The notes under the pieces were generated by a model. The model was not told where the DNA came from. It did not search any database and worked only from the letters and a program-made list of their open reading frames with translations. A program made the position numbers and the translations under genes. A DNA stretch of 64,000 nt from Rhodamnia argentea (taxonomy: Eukaryota; Streptophyta; Magnoliopsida; Myrtales; Myrtaceae), in contig NC_063152.1 of the NCBI RefSeq assembly GCF_020921035.1, positions 27,775,903 to 27,839,902 of the forward strand, written 5' to 3'. Of this stretch, positions 1 through 12,800 are shown one piece after another (the stretch's first letter is position 1; the number at the start of each line of letters is the position of its first letter).

Positions 1-131
1 AGCAGGCGGGGACCCCAGGTGAGGACGACGACGGCGTAGTAGGAGACGGCGACGATGGCGAGGACGAGGAGGATCATCAGGTAACCGAGGAACTTGAGGC
101 CAGAGCAGAGCTTGAAGAGGTTGATGTCCAT
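1..131 (-). CDS. DHHC-type protein S-acyltransferase (PAT12/13/14-like), first exon, partial
   Basis: The reverse strand opens with ATG at 131 and reads MDINLFKLCSGLKFLGYLMI, then a long hydrophobic stretch ending in VVVLTWGPRLL at the window edge. This resembles the N-terminus of plant DHHC protein S-acyltransferases of the PAT13/PAT14 group, which start with a short cytosolic segment (xxNLFKxCxxLRxLGxxMI) followed by the first membrane span and a 'YYAVVV' stretch. Such enzymes transfer palmitate to cysteines of membrane proteins at the Golgi or plasma membrane. The catalytic DHHC-CRD domain would lie beyond the window, so the assignment rests on 43 residues only. Bases 132 to about 450 are probably 5' UTR and promoter. 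Another short membrane protein with a similar N-terminus cannot be excluded. Confidence 0.6.
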   Translation of the reverse strand, partial: MDINLFKLCSGLKFLGYLMILLVLAIVAVSYYAVVVLTWGPRL

Positions 132-1060
132 CGCATTTCCACATCCAATTCCAATCGGAGACGGAGGAGGGAGTGCGAACCTGCTGGTCCGGGACGGGAA
201 CAGCCGTTTCAAGATATCGCGAGCCAGGGCTTTCCGATTCCGATTCACCAGTCGGAGAAGCTCAAGCTCCAACGATGACTTGCGTATCTCTGCAGCTCCT
301 TTCCCAATTTTGAAGATCTGGGCTACGAGCTTCCAAGCGTTAATCGAAGTTTATTCGATTCCAATCGATGCTTTCTCGATCGTACCTCGAAATTTTCGTT
401 TGCTTCAATGTTCCCCCACACAATTTCTCACATCATTTGACAAATCAAATTTCTAACATTACATGTTCCATCTTTCCCTTTACTTGAAAGGAATTTGGTC
501 CGTGCTTCGTCTAGGTTTTGCACGTAATTTTTTCCGAAAAGCTTTATGCTTATTAACACTGCTTCTCTACTCAGTCGCACGCTCAGCTTACATGAAAAAT
601 ACTAAGTTTAAACTTGTGTATCTATGGCAGTAATCATGAAATCGTAAAGAAAGAACATTACTTACACATAATTCATTTAATTAATTCGTAGATAATGAAT
701 ATTATGGGTTCATTAAGTTCGCTCCCCTCTTACCAAACATATCATTACATTTACAAGAGAGATAGGATGATATGATCAAGATGATGGAGGAAGGTTGATT
801 CTCGAAAATGTCTGTGCCGTTTGGATTTGAGATTTATTTTGTTGTATTGACGAGAGAGCTTACCTACTTGTCATTTGCTTTTATATCTGGGCGTTGGCTT
901 ACCCCTTTTTTTCAAATGTTGAATCAATTTAGTATTTAGCAAAAAAAAAAAATTATTAGTATAATTTTGACAATAGCAAGTGAGAAGAATTGGGTTGCAC
1001 CATTTTAAGTTGTCGATTTCTAAGTTGACTTGCCGAACATGAACCAAGTTGTTGATATCC
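132..1060. other. intergenic, upstream of the S-acyltransferase gene
   Basis: The first roughly 300 bases are GC-moderate and probably hold the 5' UTR and promoter of the reverse-strand acyltransferase gene. The rest is AT-rich with no open frame that resembles a protein. Confidence 0.5.
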
Positions 1061-1494
1061 AAGTTATGGATTGTTAATTCGTGGATTCGGTGTTATCAAT
1101 TTTATTACTTGTGGACTTTCTGATGAATTTACTAATCTTTGATTAAGTTATCATTGGTTACGTGAGAAATTAAGAGAGGGATAAGCATGTCACTATCATT
1201 GCCTGCCTACATGATCATTGAAAGGGCAAGGTAATTGTATTTCAGAAATGATTTGCATCGAAAGATGTAGTGCACCAAGTTGTCGATTATTAAATAGTGG
1301 ATTCAGTGCTATCGATTTTATTACTTGTCAACTTTTTGACGAATTCACAACATTTGATTAAAATATCATTGGTTATATGAGATATAAAAAGAGGTAAGCA
1401 TATCACTATCATTATCCGCCTATGTGATCATTGAAAGGGCAAGGTAATTTTATTTAGGAAATGATTCCCATCAAGAGATGTTGTGTACCAAATA
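1061..1494. repeat. two tandem copies of a ~217-bp unit
   Basis: A unit starting near 1061 (aagttatggattgttaattc) is repeated from about 1278 (aagttgtcgattattaaata). Both copies share, in the same order, a 'ttttattacttgt' stretch, 'tatcattggtta', 'agcatatcactatcatt' and 'gatcattgaaagggcaagg'. By eye they are about 80-85% identical, so the duplication is old. No coding potential is visible. The unit contains TTAT(C)AACTT-like words also seen at 7780-8300 and 37540-38130. Confidence 0.7.
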
Positions 1495-4067
1495 TAGACT
1501 CTCAAGAACGAGCGTTAATTTCGTTGTTGATGCAAGGGAGATAATATGGTTGTAATTTTATCATGTAATTTGCTACCATATGATAGTGACGACAACGCCT
1601 CATGTGTCGAGATGTCTTAAGAGTGTTTAGAATGCCTCGGAGTTGAGGTGCCCAACTTGTCAAGATGCCCCGGGAGTGAGTGTTAGGGATGAGATGATAT
1701 GCTAGTAGTTAATGTGATACATGTATATGCCATTTGTTCGTATATGCTACATGTTCGCACGCGTCTATCGACGAACTAATCGGTGGTAGCTATGCATCAT
1801 AATATGCATGTCATCCTCTTGCAATGAGGATCAATTTTCATTGGCATGTCGTGATAGGAAGAATAGTGCATTTATCCATTCAATTGCCTATTATTGCTAT
1901 TTTGTACCCATCTTGATTTAACATTATTTTGTGGATATCATGTTGAGCGATGAAAATGATCTCCTAGTTTAAACCTATAGATTTCATTTATTGGGCTTCG
2001 GCCCATCGCTTATTTTTCATATTTATAGGATGGATCACCCTCCACCATTGTGGTTCAGAGTTCCTATACATTTCACTACAAATATCGAGATATGCTAGTA
2101 CCTGAATCAATGGTAGTTTATACTAAGTGTAGCTATGTTGTATGGATCAACGTGAGATACAGCGGGGGATCTCTCATCGACTTGTTGCCCGGTACTCTAT
2201 TGTCATCGGCGAGTTGGTTGGATTGCTTGGAGACTTTGGTGATCCCCTGGTTTCGACACGATGACGGCATGTCGATGCGTGAGGTTGTCAATCCACAGTT
2301 TAGCACGTGACTTTGTGTAGCCAAGTTTTTGGGTGCGTGAGTATGGGATAGTATGGACAAAGAACCGACCTTCTTCCCATAGTTAATACGAGGAAGAGGG
2401 AAGACCATGTAAAAATGCATATATTTACGTTTCTCGTGCGATGTGATTTTTGTGCTTCCACATGCTTAATAATGATAATAGTTTCAACAAAAGATCATAT
2501 ATCGTGCGTGACGTTTGGGGGCTTCGCAAGGAAAATGCCACACTGCTAACTAATCGAAAAGTTTAGCGAGAGCGATCGATCGAAAGATTTAATTACACAA
2601 ATCGAGAAAGTTGGAGGATTTGATCGTACAAAGTAAAACTCAGAAGAACGAATAGAATAAATTAGAGGATTTAGCTGAAGCAACATAAAAACTCAGAGCA
2701 CCAAATTGTACAAACGCTGAGAATTCGAGGGTTTTATTTTGGTCGATAAGGTAAGAGGATTGAAGACAGGACTTAACCAAACGATTTTCATATCCTCTTT
2801 TTTTATTTTTTCCAAGTCTTGTCATCAAACTTATATGATCTTGTGGGTGGAGTTAGCTTTTGATTGAACGAAAGATTTATAAACAATCAAAAGATAGTAG
2901 TAGTATTCTAAGGTTTTAAAAAAGAGGGAATTATGATTTGACTCGTCATTATATCTGAGCTTACCATCCCAACGACACTCACCTGAAGCTAAGAGCGAGG
3001 GGGTAAAGTTGGACATGTGATGCTTTGACATATGTCTGCATTTCCTACGAGACTTGATGGAAACCTTAAAAACTCAACGCGAGGCAACACGATACAGCAG
3101 GTGCGAGAGTTGTTGGCCGTTTGGCGAGTGGGGGGGTGGTGGGCGTGGGGCAATCCGGAAAAGCGTATTTTGCACGAACGGACGAACGCGCCCAATCTCG
3201 TACGCTGACGCATTTTCCAGTTTCCTCCACGTGAGAGGAGGGAGGGTGGGAGTGGGGACATGATGGGATATTTTAGGCCATGCGAAAAACGAGGCTCGCT
3301 CCATCTTTTTCACATCCGGGTCCACGTCCACCTCCACCTCCAACCTTTGTCCCTTTGTCCCTTTGTCTCCTTCCTCCTCCTCCTCGTCCTCCTCCTCCCT
3401 CGATTGATGATGGATGCCTTTCTTTTTGCTCGGTTCGGGCGAATCATCCCAATCCCGGTTCTTCATCATATGCATGGCTTATATGTCCGTCAACTCGGTG
3501 AAATCGACAAAAAAAAAAAGGAGATGCTTAGAGAGTGAGGGTCAGTCCCCAAAAACCAAATTAATCAACACAAGCAAAGCAAGCATCACTAAACAAAGCC
3601 GAGTTGCGTAGTTGGAAATACTTATTAACTATCAGCTCAGCTCAGGGAAGCTTGGTCCGTGATACATCCTCCTCCTTCTAAATCCTAACTAACGAAAGAG
3701 GAGAACAAGTAGTTTTCTTTTCAGCGCCTCTCGTCCATCAATGAGCTGATGATGCCTTCTCTTTTTTTATAACACTAGTTTCCTTTTCAAGGATGGTAAG
3801 AAGACTGTCGGAATAACTAAGAAGATACTAAATAATGCACAAGGCCTAGCTGCTGCTGCTGCTGCTGCTGCTGCTGATCTTTGTCTTCTCATGCGACTAC
3901 AGCTCAGCTACGTAACATTACATTAAGTACACACCCCATTACCGAGCAACAGCAAGCAAGCAAGCATATTTGAAATACCACACGGGATTTAGGCATTCAT
4001 TAGGCACTAACACGATAGATGATTAAACAGGCAGGGGCCCTTGGGAAAGCCACGCACACTGAGTCAG
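1495..4067. other. intergenic, 3' side of the bHLH gene
   Basis: Open frames here are short and overlap one another on both strands. Those at 3050-3540 are proline/histidine-rich because of a CT-rich tract near 3320-3410. I see no gene. The last few hundred bases should contain the 3' UTR of the reverse-strand bHLH gene that ends at 4068. Confidence 0.5.
3850..3876. repeat. (CTG)9 microsatellite
   Basis: Nine uninterrupted CTG units lie about 190 bases beyond the stop codon of the bHLH gene. On the gene's strand they read CAG and are probably in its 3' UTR. Confidence 0.9.
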
Positions 4068-5549
4068 TCATTGTTCTAGCGCTCGAACAAGTGCAGCTCT
4101 GAGATCTTCCTCGCCTCTAAGCCCCTCCGGTACCCTAACCACCACGTCTTGGAGCATCAGGTCGTTCACCGTCGACATGCTCGCGTGGTGTATGTGCAGC
4201 TCCAGCTCCCGCATCGCCCCCATCAACCTCGCCGACGGGTAGCTCGCATTCTCCGACTGCACCCTTATCATCGCGTCGCACCCCACGATCTTCACCTCCA
4301 CCTCCAGCGAAGATCCGCCGCATCCGCACGGGCTGCTGCTATGGTCGACGGACGTGGTGGTGCTCAGGTTGTCGGTCGCGTCCGTCACCTCCTGTTTGAC
4401 CTTCTTGGAGTCTCTCTGTAGCTGGGACTCCAGGTCGACCATCTTGGACTTGAGCTCGTTGATGTAGGACACCGCGTCGGAGAGCAGCGACGCCTTGTCC
4501 ATCCTGGACACGTTCGGGACCACCGCTCGCAGGGCATAGAAGCGGTGGTTCAGCTTCTCCCGGCGTTGCCGTTCGGCTTCCACGTGGTTCAGCGGCATGT
4601 CGCGGCCGAGGCCCGGCTTCCTCCCTCTCTTCTTGGGGTTCCTCTTCTCTGTCGTCGCCGCCGCCGCCGCCACCGCCGCCATGAAAGGACTGTCGGAATC
4701 GGAGTGCTCGGACTCCACCAGGTAGCTGGAGGAACCGAACGGGGCGGCCTCTGGCTTCTTCTTGACCTTCTTCTCGTGGTCATCTTGAGGAGCAAAATCA
4801 TTCTCTTGAACGCCGGCAATTATTCCAATGTCGGCGAAAGAAATGTCGCTACGGTCCTGGTGGAGCTGGAACGGAGGTGGTGGTGGTGGGTGCTTGGGAA
4901 GAAGCAGATCGGAGCCGAAAAGAGACTGGGCTCGCTGAACAAGGGCCCAGTTCTCCGGGATGACGTCGCAAGACCCCAATTCAAGGACTCCGTCACCGGC
5001 GGGGATGCAGACGAGGGTGCGGATGCCGTGGAGCTCGGCCTCCTTGGTTCGGTCGCACTTGTACGACTCAAGCTCACGAGCGCCGGTGAGCCAGACCAAG
5101 GACCCCGTGCTGAGGGCCTTGCCGGGAATACCATCTCCGGCGGAGAAGGAGCCGGTCAAGGACATGACGTAGAACCACTCGGCATCGGTGACGTCACCGG
5201 CGGAGGCATCTGGGCGGGGAGGGGTGTTGGGGTTGGGGTGGAGGAGCTTCCTGTTGCGGTGGGAATGGGAAAGGGAGGAGGGAGTGAGGTTGGTGCCGGT
5301 GGAGGAGCCTTGGAAGTGGCCGTCGCCCCAGGAGAGGAGGAGGCGGCCATCGTCGTGGTTGAGGAGTTGCCAGAAGATGGCATAAGACCACCAAAGGGGG
5401 AGGGGCTGGATCTGGAGCATCAGCTGAAGCCTCTGCTGGAGGGTGAGACCGGGGGGAGTGGCCGTGGCCGTGGCCGTGGGAGACATGGAGGACTTGGGGG
5501 AGACGAGGGAAGAAGAAGATGGAGAGGGAGAGAGAATCAGCTCTTCCAT
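4068..5549 (-). CDS. bHLH14: bHLH transcription factor, subgroup IIId (bHLH14-like)
   Basis: One uninterrupted frame of 493 residues. The N-terminal bHLH-MYC_N domain begins near residue 35 (LTLQQRLQ, then WWSYAIFWQ and [11 protein letters not shown]). The basic region lies near residue 321 ([14 protein letters not shown]) with the H322-E326-R330 pattern that contacts the G-box. The helix-loop-helix is [20 protein letters not shown], and an ACT-like C-terminal domain ends at [18 protein letters not shown]. The absence of introns and the [20 protein letters not shown] sequence fit subgroup IIId (bHLH3/13/14/17), nuclear factors that bind JAZ repressors and mostly damp jasmonate responses in competition with MYC2. 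The start was set at [10 protein letters not shown] because family members begin MDEL/MEEL; the frame stays open to an earlier ATG at 5630, which would add 27 unlike residues. The N-terminal half is rich in Ser/Pro and there is an Ala run near residue 290. A MYC2-type activator is less likely. Confidence 0.9.
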   Translation of the reverse strand: MEELILSPSPSSSSLVSPKSSMSPTATATATPPGLTLQQRLQLMLQIQPLPLWWSYAIFWQLLNHDDGRLLLSWGDGHFQGSSTGTNLTPSSLSHSHRNRKLLHPNPNTPPRPDASAGDVTDAEWFYVMSLTGSFSAGDGIPGKALSTGSLVWLTGARELESYKCDRTKEAELHGIRTLVCIPAGDGVLELGSCDVIPENWALVQRAQSLFGSDLLLPKHPPPPPPFQLHQDRSDISFADIGIIAGVQENDFAPQDDHEKKVKKKPEAAPFGSSSYLVESEHSDSDSPFMAAVAAAAATTEKRNPKKRGRKPGLGRDMPLNHVEAERQRREKLNHRFYALRAVVPNVSRMDKASLLSDAVSYINELKSKMVDLESQLQRDSKKVKQEVTDATDNLSTTTSVDHSSSPCGCGGSSLEVEVKIVGCDAMIRVQSENASYPSARLMGAMRELELHIHHASMSTVNDLMLQDVVVRVPEGLRGEEDLRAALVRALEQ

Positions 5550-8500
5550 GCCCTGACCTTTTTTTTTTTCCGTACAAAGGGAGGGAGGTACGTGCCGGTG
5601 CCACTGCCGAAGAATTACGAGAAATGGCAAAGGAAGTTATGATTTGTGCAAATTTAGGAGGGCGCATGAATTTTGTCCATTTTGTAGACTTGGACACAGA
5701 CACAGTAGACAACAGTGAAGAAAGGACGAGGACGAGGACGAGGACGAGAGGGGTAGAAGTGGGAAATTTGGGAGGGTGTTGTGGGATCCAGAAGTTTGCA
5801 AAATTATGCACAGCCCCCTCTCAATTAATTAAATACAAAATCATAAACTAAAATGGGCACGTGAAATAATGGCCAGACAGCCTCTCCTCCGAATCCATCT
5901 AACTTCTTCATCAGCAATTAATGGCCCCCTCCAATTACCCTTCTGATTAGTGAGTCACTACCTTCAAACAAACGACACATACGTCAAAATTTTATGTAAT
6001 TCTGTGCATGGACGATATCCGCAATGTGCAACTCAAAAATCATAATATAAAGGTTTGTAGGATGATACCGTCCATGTAAAGATAGCGTCTTGTTTTCATA
6101 TCTAGACAACTTTGTTTGAGCGCGATTACAATCGAGTTTGAAGATGCCGTTATCCGAGAAACCCGAACTGATCGCTAGTGACCGAGTCCAATTGTCGAGG
6201 ACTCCAATCCAATCCCTTCCGTATTTGATGACCTAGATCGACGGCTGGACAGCAGTGAATGGAGGACGGTGGCGATGTGATCCATCATCGTCGTGGCGGT
6301 GCTGAACCTGAGGGAAAATGGTTTTCAGAGCTTTAATGCCCTATCACTCCTATCGCATTATGGAATGGAAAACGTGTGACATTGACATTTTTTTTTGCCG
6401 AAGGGCCAAAAGGCGTACTCACTGTGTTAAGCAAATTTTAAATTAACCTGGAGTGACTCCCTCCCCTCCTCCCCCAATGATCAAGTGTGGTCCTGATTAA
6501 AGGAATATATGTCTTTAAATATCGTTGCCCATATCTAAAGGAAGGATCAGAAATCGCGATCGTCCTTTTTTATATTCAGCATGGCCGCACCGCATTCTTT
6601 TCTTACCTTTTGCTTCTATTTTACTACTTCGTGGTTTGCAGGAAAAAGGGTACAAAAAAGAAAGAGTCACATCTGCTTTGAGGGACCACCCACTTCATCC
6701 CAAAAAGCTCACACCCATTCCTCGTGCGGTTTAACGCCACGAAAGTGTGCAATCGACCGATCACGTGCGTGAAATTTATCCAGCTTTGTTTATGATTTCC
6801 GGCCAAGTCTAATGCAAAATCCCACCATTTATTTGGCATATAAATATACTTAGGCGCGTTGAAATAAGTCTAGTGTATTAATCATAGCCCTAATTCTTAC
6901 TTTTGTTGAAGATATATAACAAAAAACGTGAGATCCGGAATAAAACAAGTGTGGTCCACCAAAATATTCGTTCCTCTTCGGTCGTAGTCGCGCGCGTCTT
7001 GTCATAATTCCTATGTGCAAAGGACTTAAAATACATTTTATGATTGATAAGCTATGACTTTTCAGCTGAGTTGAAATGACCCATCTCCTAATTTTGTAGG
7101 TTTTTTTTTTGAATTTTGAAATTTTTTTCTGATTTTTTTGGTTTTTATTTATTTATGATTTTTCCATTTTTTGGATTTTTAATCATTTTATTTTTTTTAA
7201 TTAATTTCAGAAATTTTTATTAAAAATGATCATTCAAATTGGGTCCGGTTGACCTGGCCCACGCTTCTCAAATGCCTGATAAAAGTAAAAGAAGACTATC
7301 GTTGCCTTTTTTATTATCAAAAGTGTTCTTTCTTTTAAAGAAGTAATTTTTTTTTTTTTTTGGGTCCAAAAGTGTTCTCGGGAGAAGAATCAAAATCAGA
7401 ATCATTTGCGTTACTAAATATGTTTCATATTCCTTTTTGTTCCATAGAACAGAAATAGAGGAATAGAAACGTTACCGAACCGGCCATTAGAGACCGCACA
7501 TTCATAAAATTAACTAATCCGTCCTTCTTTTCTCCATAATCTTGGACTAATTCATTTTCTACTAGATCACAAGCAAAGGATCAAACCTTTCCCATCATCT
7601 CGCTTTAGATCTATAGTTTGAATAATATCGAGCTCCTATTCACATCATGATTATACACGATTTCAAAACACGTGCTTCAATGACGAATTAAACAATTGCT
7701 GGGTTTTCATATAACACCTTATGTAGAAGATGATGCTCTAATAAGATTCAACTATTGCAACTTTTATTAGGTTTCTTCGATTCATTAGTGTTATCGACTT
7801 TTATTTGTCCGACTTACCCCGAAGCGTCATTTTTAGATACTCTCTTTAGAAATCAACGACTTTGCTTGGAGCTATTGCCAACTTTTACTCCGATAAGTTT
7901 TTACCGACATTTGTTTGCTTTGTTTAAATTATCATTTTTCTTATTTTTGACCAAAAAAAAAAAAAAATCTCCCATCCTTTATAAATTGTTGTTTACAATT
8001 TTCACCGACGCGTGCAATTATTACATGCGACTGTTAATTCGTACTTAAGTGATTAACTGCTTTTCTCCCATTATATTATCAATTAATTTTGGCGTTATCG
8101 ACTATCATTTGAGTTGCTTATTAGCAGCATTTCTTTATCTTTGTTTACCTCATCTGCGTGCCTTTTCAATTACCAACCTTGACTCGATGATTACCATCTT
8201 CTTTTCAATTAAGTCACTAGTTGATTTTACATTACCAACTTCTAGTTGAGTTAGTTACCGATGTTGATCGGGTTTTGCTTGAAATACTAACTTCTCTTGT
8301 CTATGATAGAAAAGAATTGATAATTAAGATGAACATATCAGTTGACAGATAAACCTTGGCAAAGTTGGTGAGATGAGGACCGACAGGGAGGAAGTCAGCC
8401 TGAATCGTAATATGAAAAGGGGGAAATAGTTAAATATTCGAAACCCCGATACACAATGAAATACACGTGCGTGGGATTTGCTTTTTGTTTCTAATGTTGA

Positions 8501-8811
8501 AAGCAACGGGGGTGCTCCAAAGTAGCCTTAGGTTAGGCCAAGGATAGATAGCATCATTGACAATGGGAAAAGCGATTTCCGGGAATATTGTTCTGACGAA
8601 ATGCTTTAAGCTCGAATGAATTACTGATTGGCAGCGTCCGGGTTCACGCCGGTGAATTCGAGTCGAATTGGAGAGGGCAAATTGGGTGAGACTCATCCGA
8701 TATCGACCAGCTTTTATAAGATCTTGTCTGTGGACATGAAGACACTATGCCGTGCTTAGTTCAGCTGTTAAAACTTAAAAAAGAGTGGAAATTGCCCCCC
8801 AAGTGAACCCC

Positions 8812-8849
<38 letters not shown>

Positions 8850-9829
8850 GGGGTGCTTCGGACTTTTGTGGAGGAAAATGGCAGGCACCACCGGCCCCAC
8901 CTGCACCCCTTGGCCATTCAAAGAACAGTGGACCTTTCTGTATTAGCCTCGTGCTCTATGTAATTTGTCAACTCCAAGCGCAGGAGTTCCGCTATGGAAG
9001 AGAAAATCTACACCCACTTCAATCGCACAATCTGTTGATTAAGCTGGGGCCAAGCGTTTGTGGTTTCTGGAACATGAGAAAGCGGGACAACGTAAGGAAA
9101 CGATGTGATGTGCTACATGTGCGGTTCATCCATTCGTTCTCTGCTCTATTACATCACAGGAACCCCAATAATGTCTTGACAGTACGAGAATTAAAGGCTC
9201 GAGAGAGAGAGAGAGAGAGTGACAGAAGCTTCAATGGAGTCGTACACAAACCCCCATCCATTTTCTACGGGTCCCCCACGTGAATCTCGTTAAAATTGGA
9301 GACCTTCGCAGATTACAGAGGCGTTTCCCCATCTCATTCATTTACCTAAAAGTCAAGCAACTTGCTGAGTCATTCGGCATGACTCTACTTGCAAGTTTCT
9401 GTCGTAATCTCACGACTTACTCAAGAGACAACCCTTTGTTTCTTGTGGACGACGAACGGATATACTCTTTTTAAAACTGATCCCCATTGTAAAACATCGA
9501 AAGATCATTCTATCATGGGCCATCCCCCACTGAAGGCCAGGCTCGTCTATTTGGGCCATCCAGTTTTGATTGACTTCCCTGGCCTCACCAGTCACAAAGT
9601 CACAGCCATCCATCCATCCCAATTAGCCTTTCAGTTTCAGACATGATAATGGTCAGGGGCCCAGGGGGTAACCCACACAACGAATTTGAGGCACTCACAC
9701 GGTTACACACAGCTCCTCTCATTACTGCATTCCCACGTTGTCTATCTTTATCTTGAGCTACTCAATACTTACTACTACTTACACAATACAAACGGCCATG
9801 AACCGACACACGTACCGACCGCTTACATC
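5550..9829. other. intergenic between bHLH14-like and RopGAP genes
   Basis: 5550 to about 5860 is the likely leader and promoter of the reverse-strand bHLH gene; it holds a GAGGAC hexamer run at about 5726-5751. About 7084-7250 is T-rich low-complexity sequence. About 7780-8300 is rich in TTACCGACTT/TTACCAACTT-like words. No open frame resembles a known protein. The stretch just below 9830 should contain the 3' UTR of the RopGAP gene. Confidence 0.5.
8815..8847. repeat. (CT)n microsatellite
   Basis: Sixteen or so uninterrupted TC units followed by a G run. Not adjacent to a recognised gene start. Confidence 0.9.
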
Positions 9830-12800
9830 TCATGCCCAAGTTTCTCCTTCCCCACCTCCTCTACTATTTACCGTCCCATAACTTCTCGTCTTCTTTGCCG
9901 GCTTGCTCATCTGGAACACCGGGCGCCTGCACAACTTCCTCACTCCTTTTCTCAATCTCAGCCAGTCCCCGCTCCCATAATCTCCGTCTCCAGCCTCCGA
10001 CCTAGCCAGGCTGCTGCTACTTGACGACTCCACCTCCTCCTCCTCTTCGACACTTCTCGTTTGGCATCCCGCAGGTCCCTTCTTTGTTGTTGTTTCCAAC
10101 TCATCCAAAGCACCGCCGTTCAAGTGTTCCATCGCCACAGGCCCCTCTACTAAACGAGCGCCTGGAGTTTGATAATGAGATCTGTGTCTGTCCGAGATCG
10201 TCGCAGGATGCTCAATGATTTCATTGGTCGGACAATTCAAGGACAACAGAGGCAACCTAACCTCGCCAACTGTTTCTTCCCACTCCCTGAGGGTCTTTAA
10301 GATGAGCGTCTTGAGGAAGTTCATCACTTGCACCGCGTGAATCAATGCAGTCAAGGGATCGGCCATCTGCAATAGGTAGACACGACGGAGAATGAGATTC
10401 CATTGGATGACATGGGGTAAAGCTTGGGTCTTTCAGTAACTGAAAGCTACAAAGTGTCCAATTGTGTGTTCCTCACGTAACATCAAGACCAATACTCCAT
10501 CCATATAAGGCATGGAAAACTCTAACATTATTACACATCCCGATCACCTGAGTCATGTTGGGTGCAAAAACCATGGCAATGTTCCGCGCGTTCATCTTGT
10601 TGTGTGCCTCATGCTGCACCACATCCGCCATCAAGTTGATGGCCCAGTCAAGCAGGGCGGCTTCTGTCGGAGGGAGTAATTTCACTAGCTGACTACACTC
10701 TTCTTCTGTGTTGCAGTGCATAACTTGTTCCGGTGTGAGAGAATCAAGAACCCCTGTTGGAAGCTCTCTGAGCCATGCCTGCATCAAATGGCACTTCTGT
10801 CACTAACCTCGGTCAATAAACATACACAAAACCTTTCTCTCACATACATTCCAAGAACTTTTTATTCAGCAAAGTGGTCTCATCTATCCATCATATTATG
10901 CATTTCTAACAGATTGACTCTGGAGACATATTCCTCTTTGAGAAGCCTCAAATCCACTGCACTTGAAACTGCATCCCACAGTTAAGGAGTACGGACTTTA
11001 GGGAAAGCATGTCTAGTCTAAGTCGAGTAGCCGAAAAGGATGCTTGTTTAAGTACGATAATGGACATAGACCATTTTACTTCTTCAAGTAGTTGGTGCCT
11101 ACAGATGAGGAAACACACACACACACACAAAAGGCTGGCAGAAAATGAGATCAACTTGCCCGGCCAAGAACTCAGAAGGCATGGAAGTCAAGTGGCTAGC
11201 TGAGACAAGGTCATATATTCAACCCCATGTGTCAAGCAAATACAAAAGAGACAGTTCAAAGAATTAAAAAAGTGCAAGTAATTTCGACAACGGAACTTTT
11301 TACAAGTTCAATGATGATGGTCACTTGCTTACCTTAATCAAACCAGCCAAACAGTGAACATCAATTCCATAAGGCACGGCACCCTTGTTGAGCTGTTCCC
11401 TTACGTACTCCTCTTGGCTATTCTCTGCATTTATTCTGAATATTCCTTCTGCCTTCAATGAAGATGGGCATCAGTTAAAATGTCAAAGTCACAGGAAAAA
11501 GGAAGTTCCTACCACAATTAAGCAATTATTTCATTCAGAGTGGAAAGAAGATCATACTTTCAACCCTCCTTCCGCATATAGTCGCCTTTGCATCATTAGA
11601 AGAATCGTTGGTATGCTGTTCCCTCTCTCATCATATGAACACTGCATTGACTTGGCAGAAACTCCGAATACGCTGGCACTGATAAGATAAGTATTACAAT
11701 GTAATTTTCAGAAAATCAGAGTTAATTGAAGCAAAGAATACAGAGTACACCATATCAATTGGGGAAGCACTGAATCCAAACCGGACAACATATAATGCTG
11801 GATTTCAGAATTCTATGGTCAAACACTATGTTCGTCTGATGAGCGATTCTAGCTAGTTGAGGATATAAGTGTGTCAAACTGTCAATGAATCTCCCTGAAA
11901 TAAGAGCTGCAGAAGAACTACTGACATTCGTAGCAATTAACAGCCAACCCAGGCATATATAGCTCTGCATGCCAAACATGTGAGGCAAAAATTTGAATAG
12001 ACTATGTATCAGAAGATGTTTCTTCACTGTACTCTCTGCTATCGACATGTGTATGTCTTTGCAACCACATCTTCCAGGGGAATATTTCACATAGAGTCAC
12101 CTTCTATGCTATCCATGATGCGATTTGGTATGTGGGTCTATGCTTTGGTCCTTAAGGAAAGGGAAAAAACCACAAAAAAATCCTGAACTATGCCAACTGT
12201 GACACATTTATCCTAAACTTTTTTTTTGCGACACCAAAAATCCCAAACTTTTACTCATGTGACATATTTACCCCAAACTTTTTCTCGTGACATTGAAAAT
12301 CCTAAACTTATACTCGTGTGACATATTTACCCTAAAATATTTTTTTGTGACATCAAAAATCCTAAACTTATATTCGTGTGACACATTTACCTCAAAAATT
12401 TGAGGTAAATGTGTCACATGAATATAAGTTTGGAGTTTTTAGTGTCACAACAAAAAGTTTGGAATAAATGTGTCATATAAGCACAAGTTTAGGATTTTTG
12501 ATGGCTTTTTCCCTTAAGGAAAAGGAGAATCATTATATGCTTGTTTTCTCGAGAAACCTCATTGATCTAGTCTTCTAATGGTTTAAAGAATTCTCGCATC
12601 CTCATCAAACGAAACGTAATTTCAACGGATACGTGATCAATAGCACGAAATCCCATGAACGGAGAGTTTTTATGGATGATGAAGAATTAAATCTTCAGCA
12701 GCATTCGATGCCAATCTCCCATTAATCAAACTGATAACAAGGTTAGAATGAACTTCAGCATCGAAGGTCGAAACACCCTGCTCTGAATTACAAGAAGCAC

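Noticed and set aside
1061-1494. CRISPR-like or satellite array
   Set aside because: Only two diverged long copies without spacers; simple tandem duplication explains it.
4545-5642. 365-residue + strand open frame opposite the bHLH gene
   Set aside because: It is antisense to a clear bHLH14-like coding exon and is Gly/Val-rich with no family features; it is open only because of the GC bias of that exon.
12380-12430. Hairpin as a transcription terminator
   Set aside because: It is the centre of a 353-bp palindromic MITE in a plant intron, and intrinsic terminators do not apply to this gene type.
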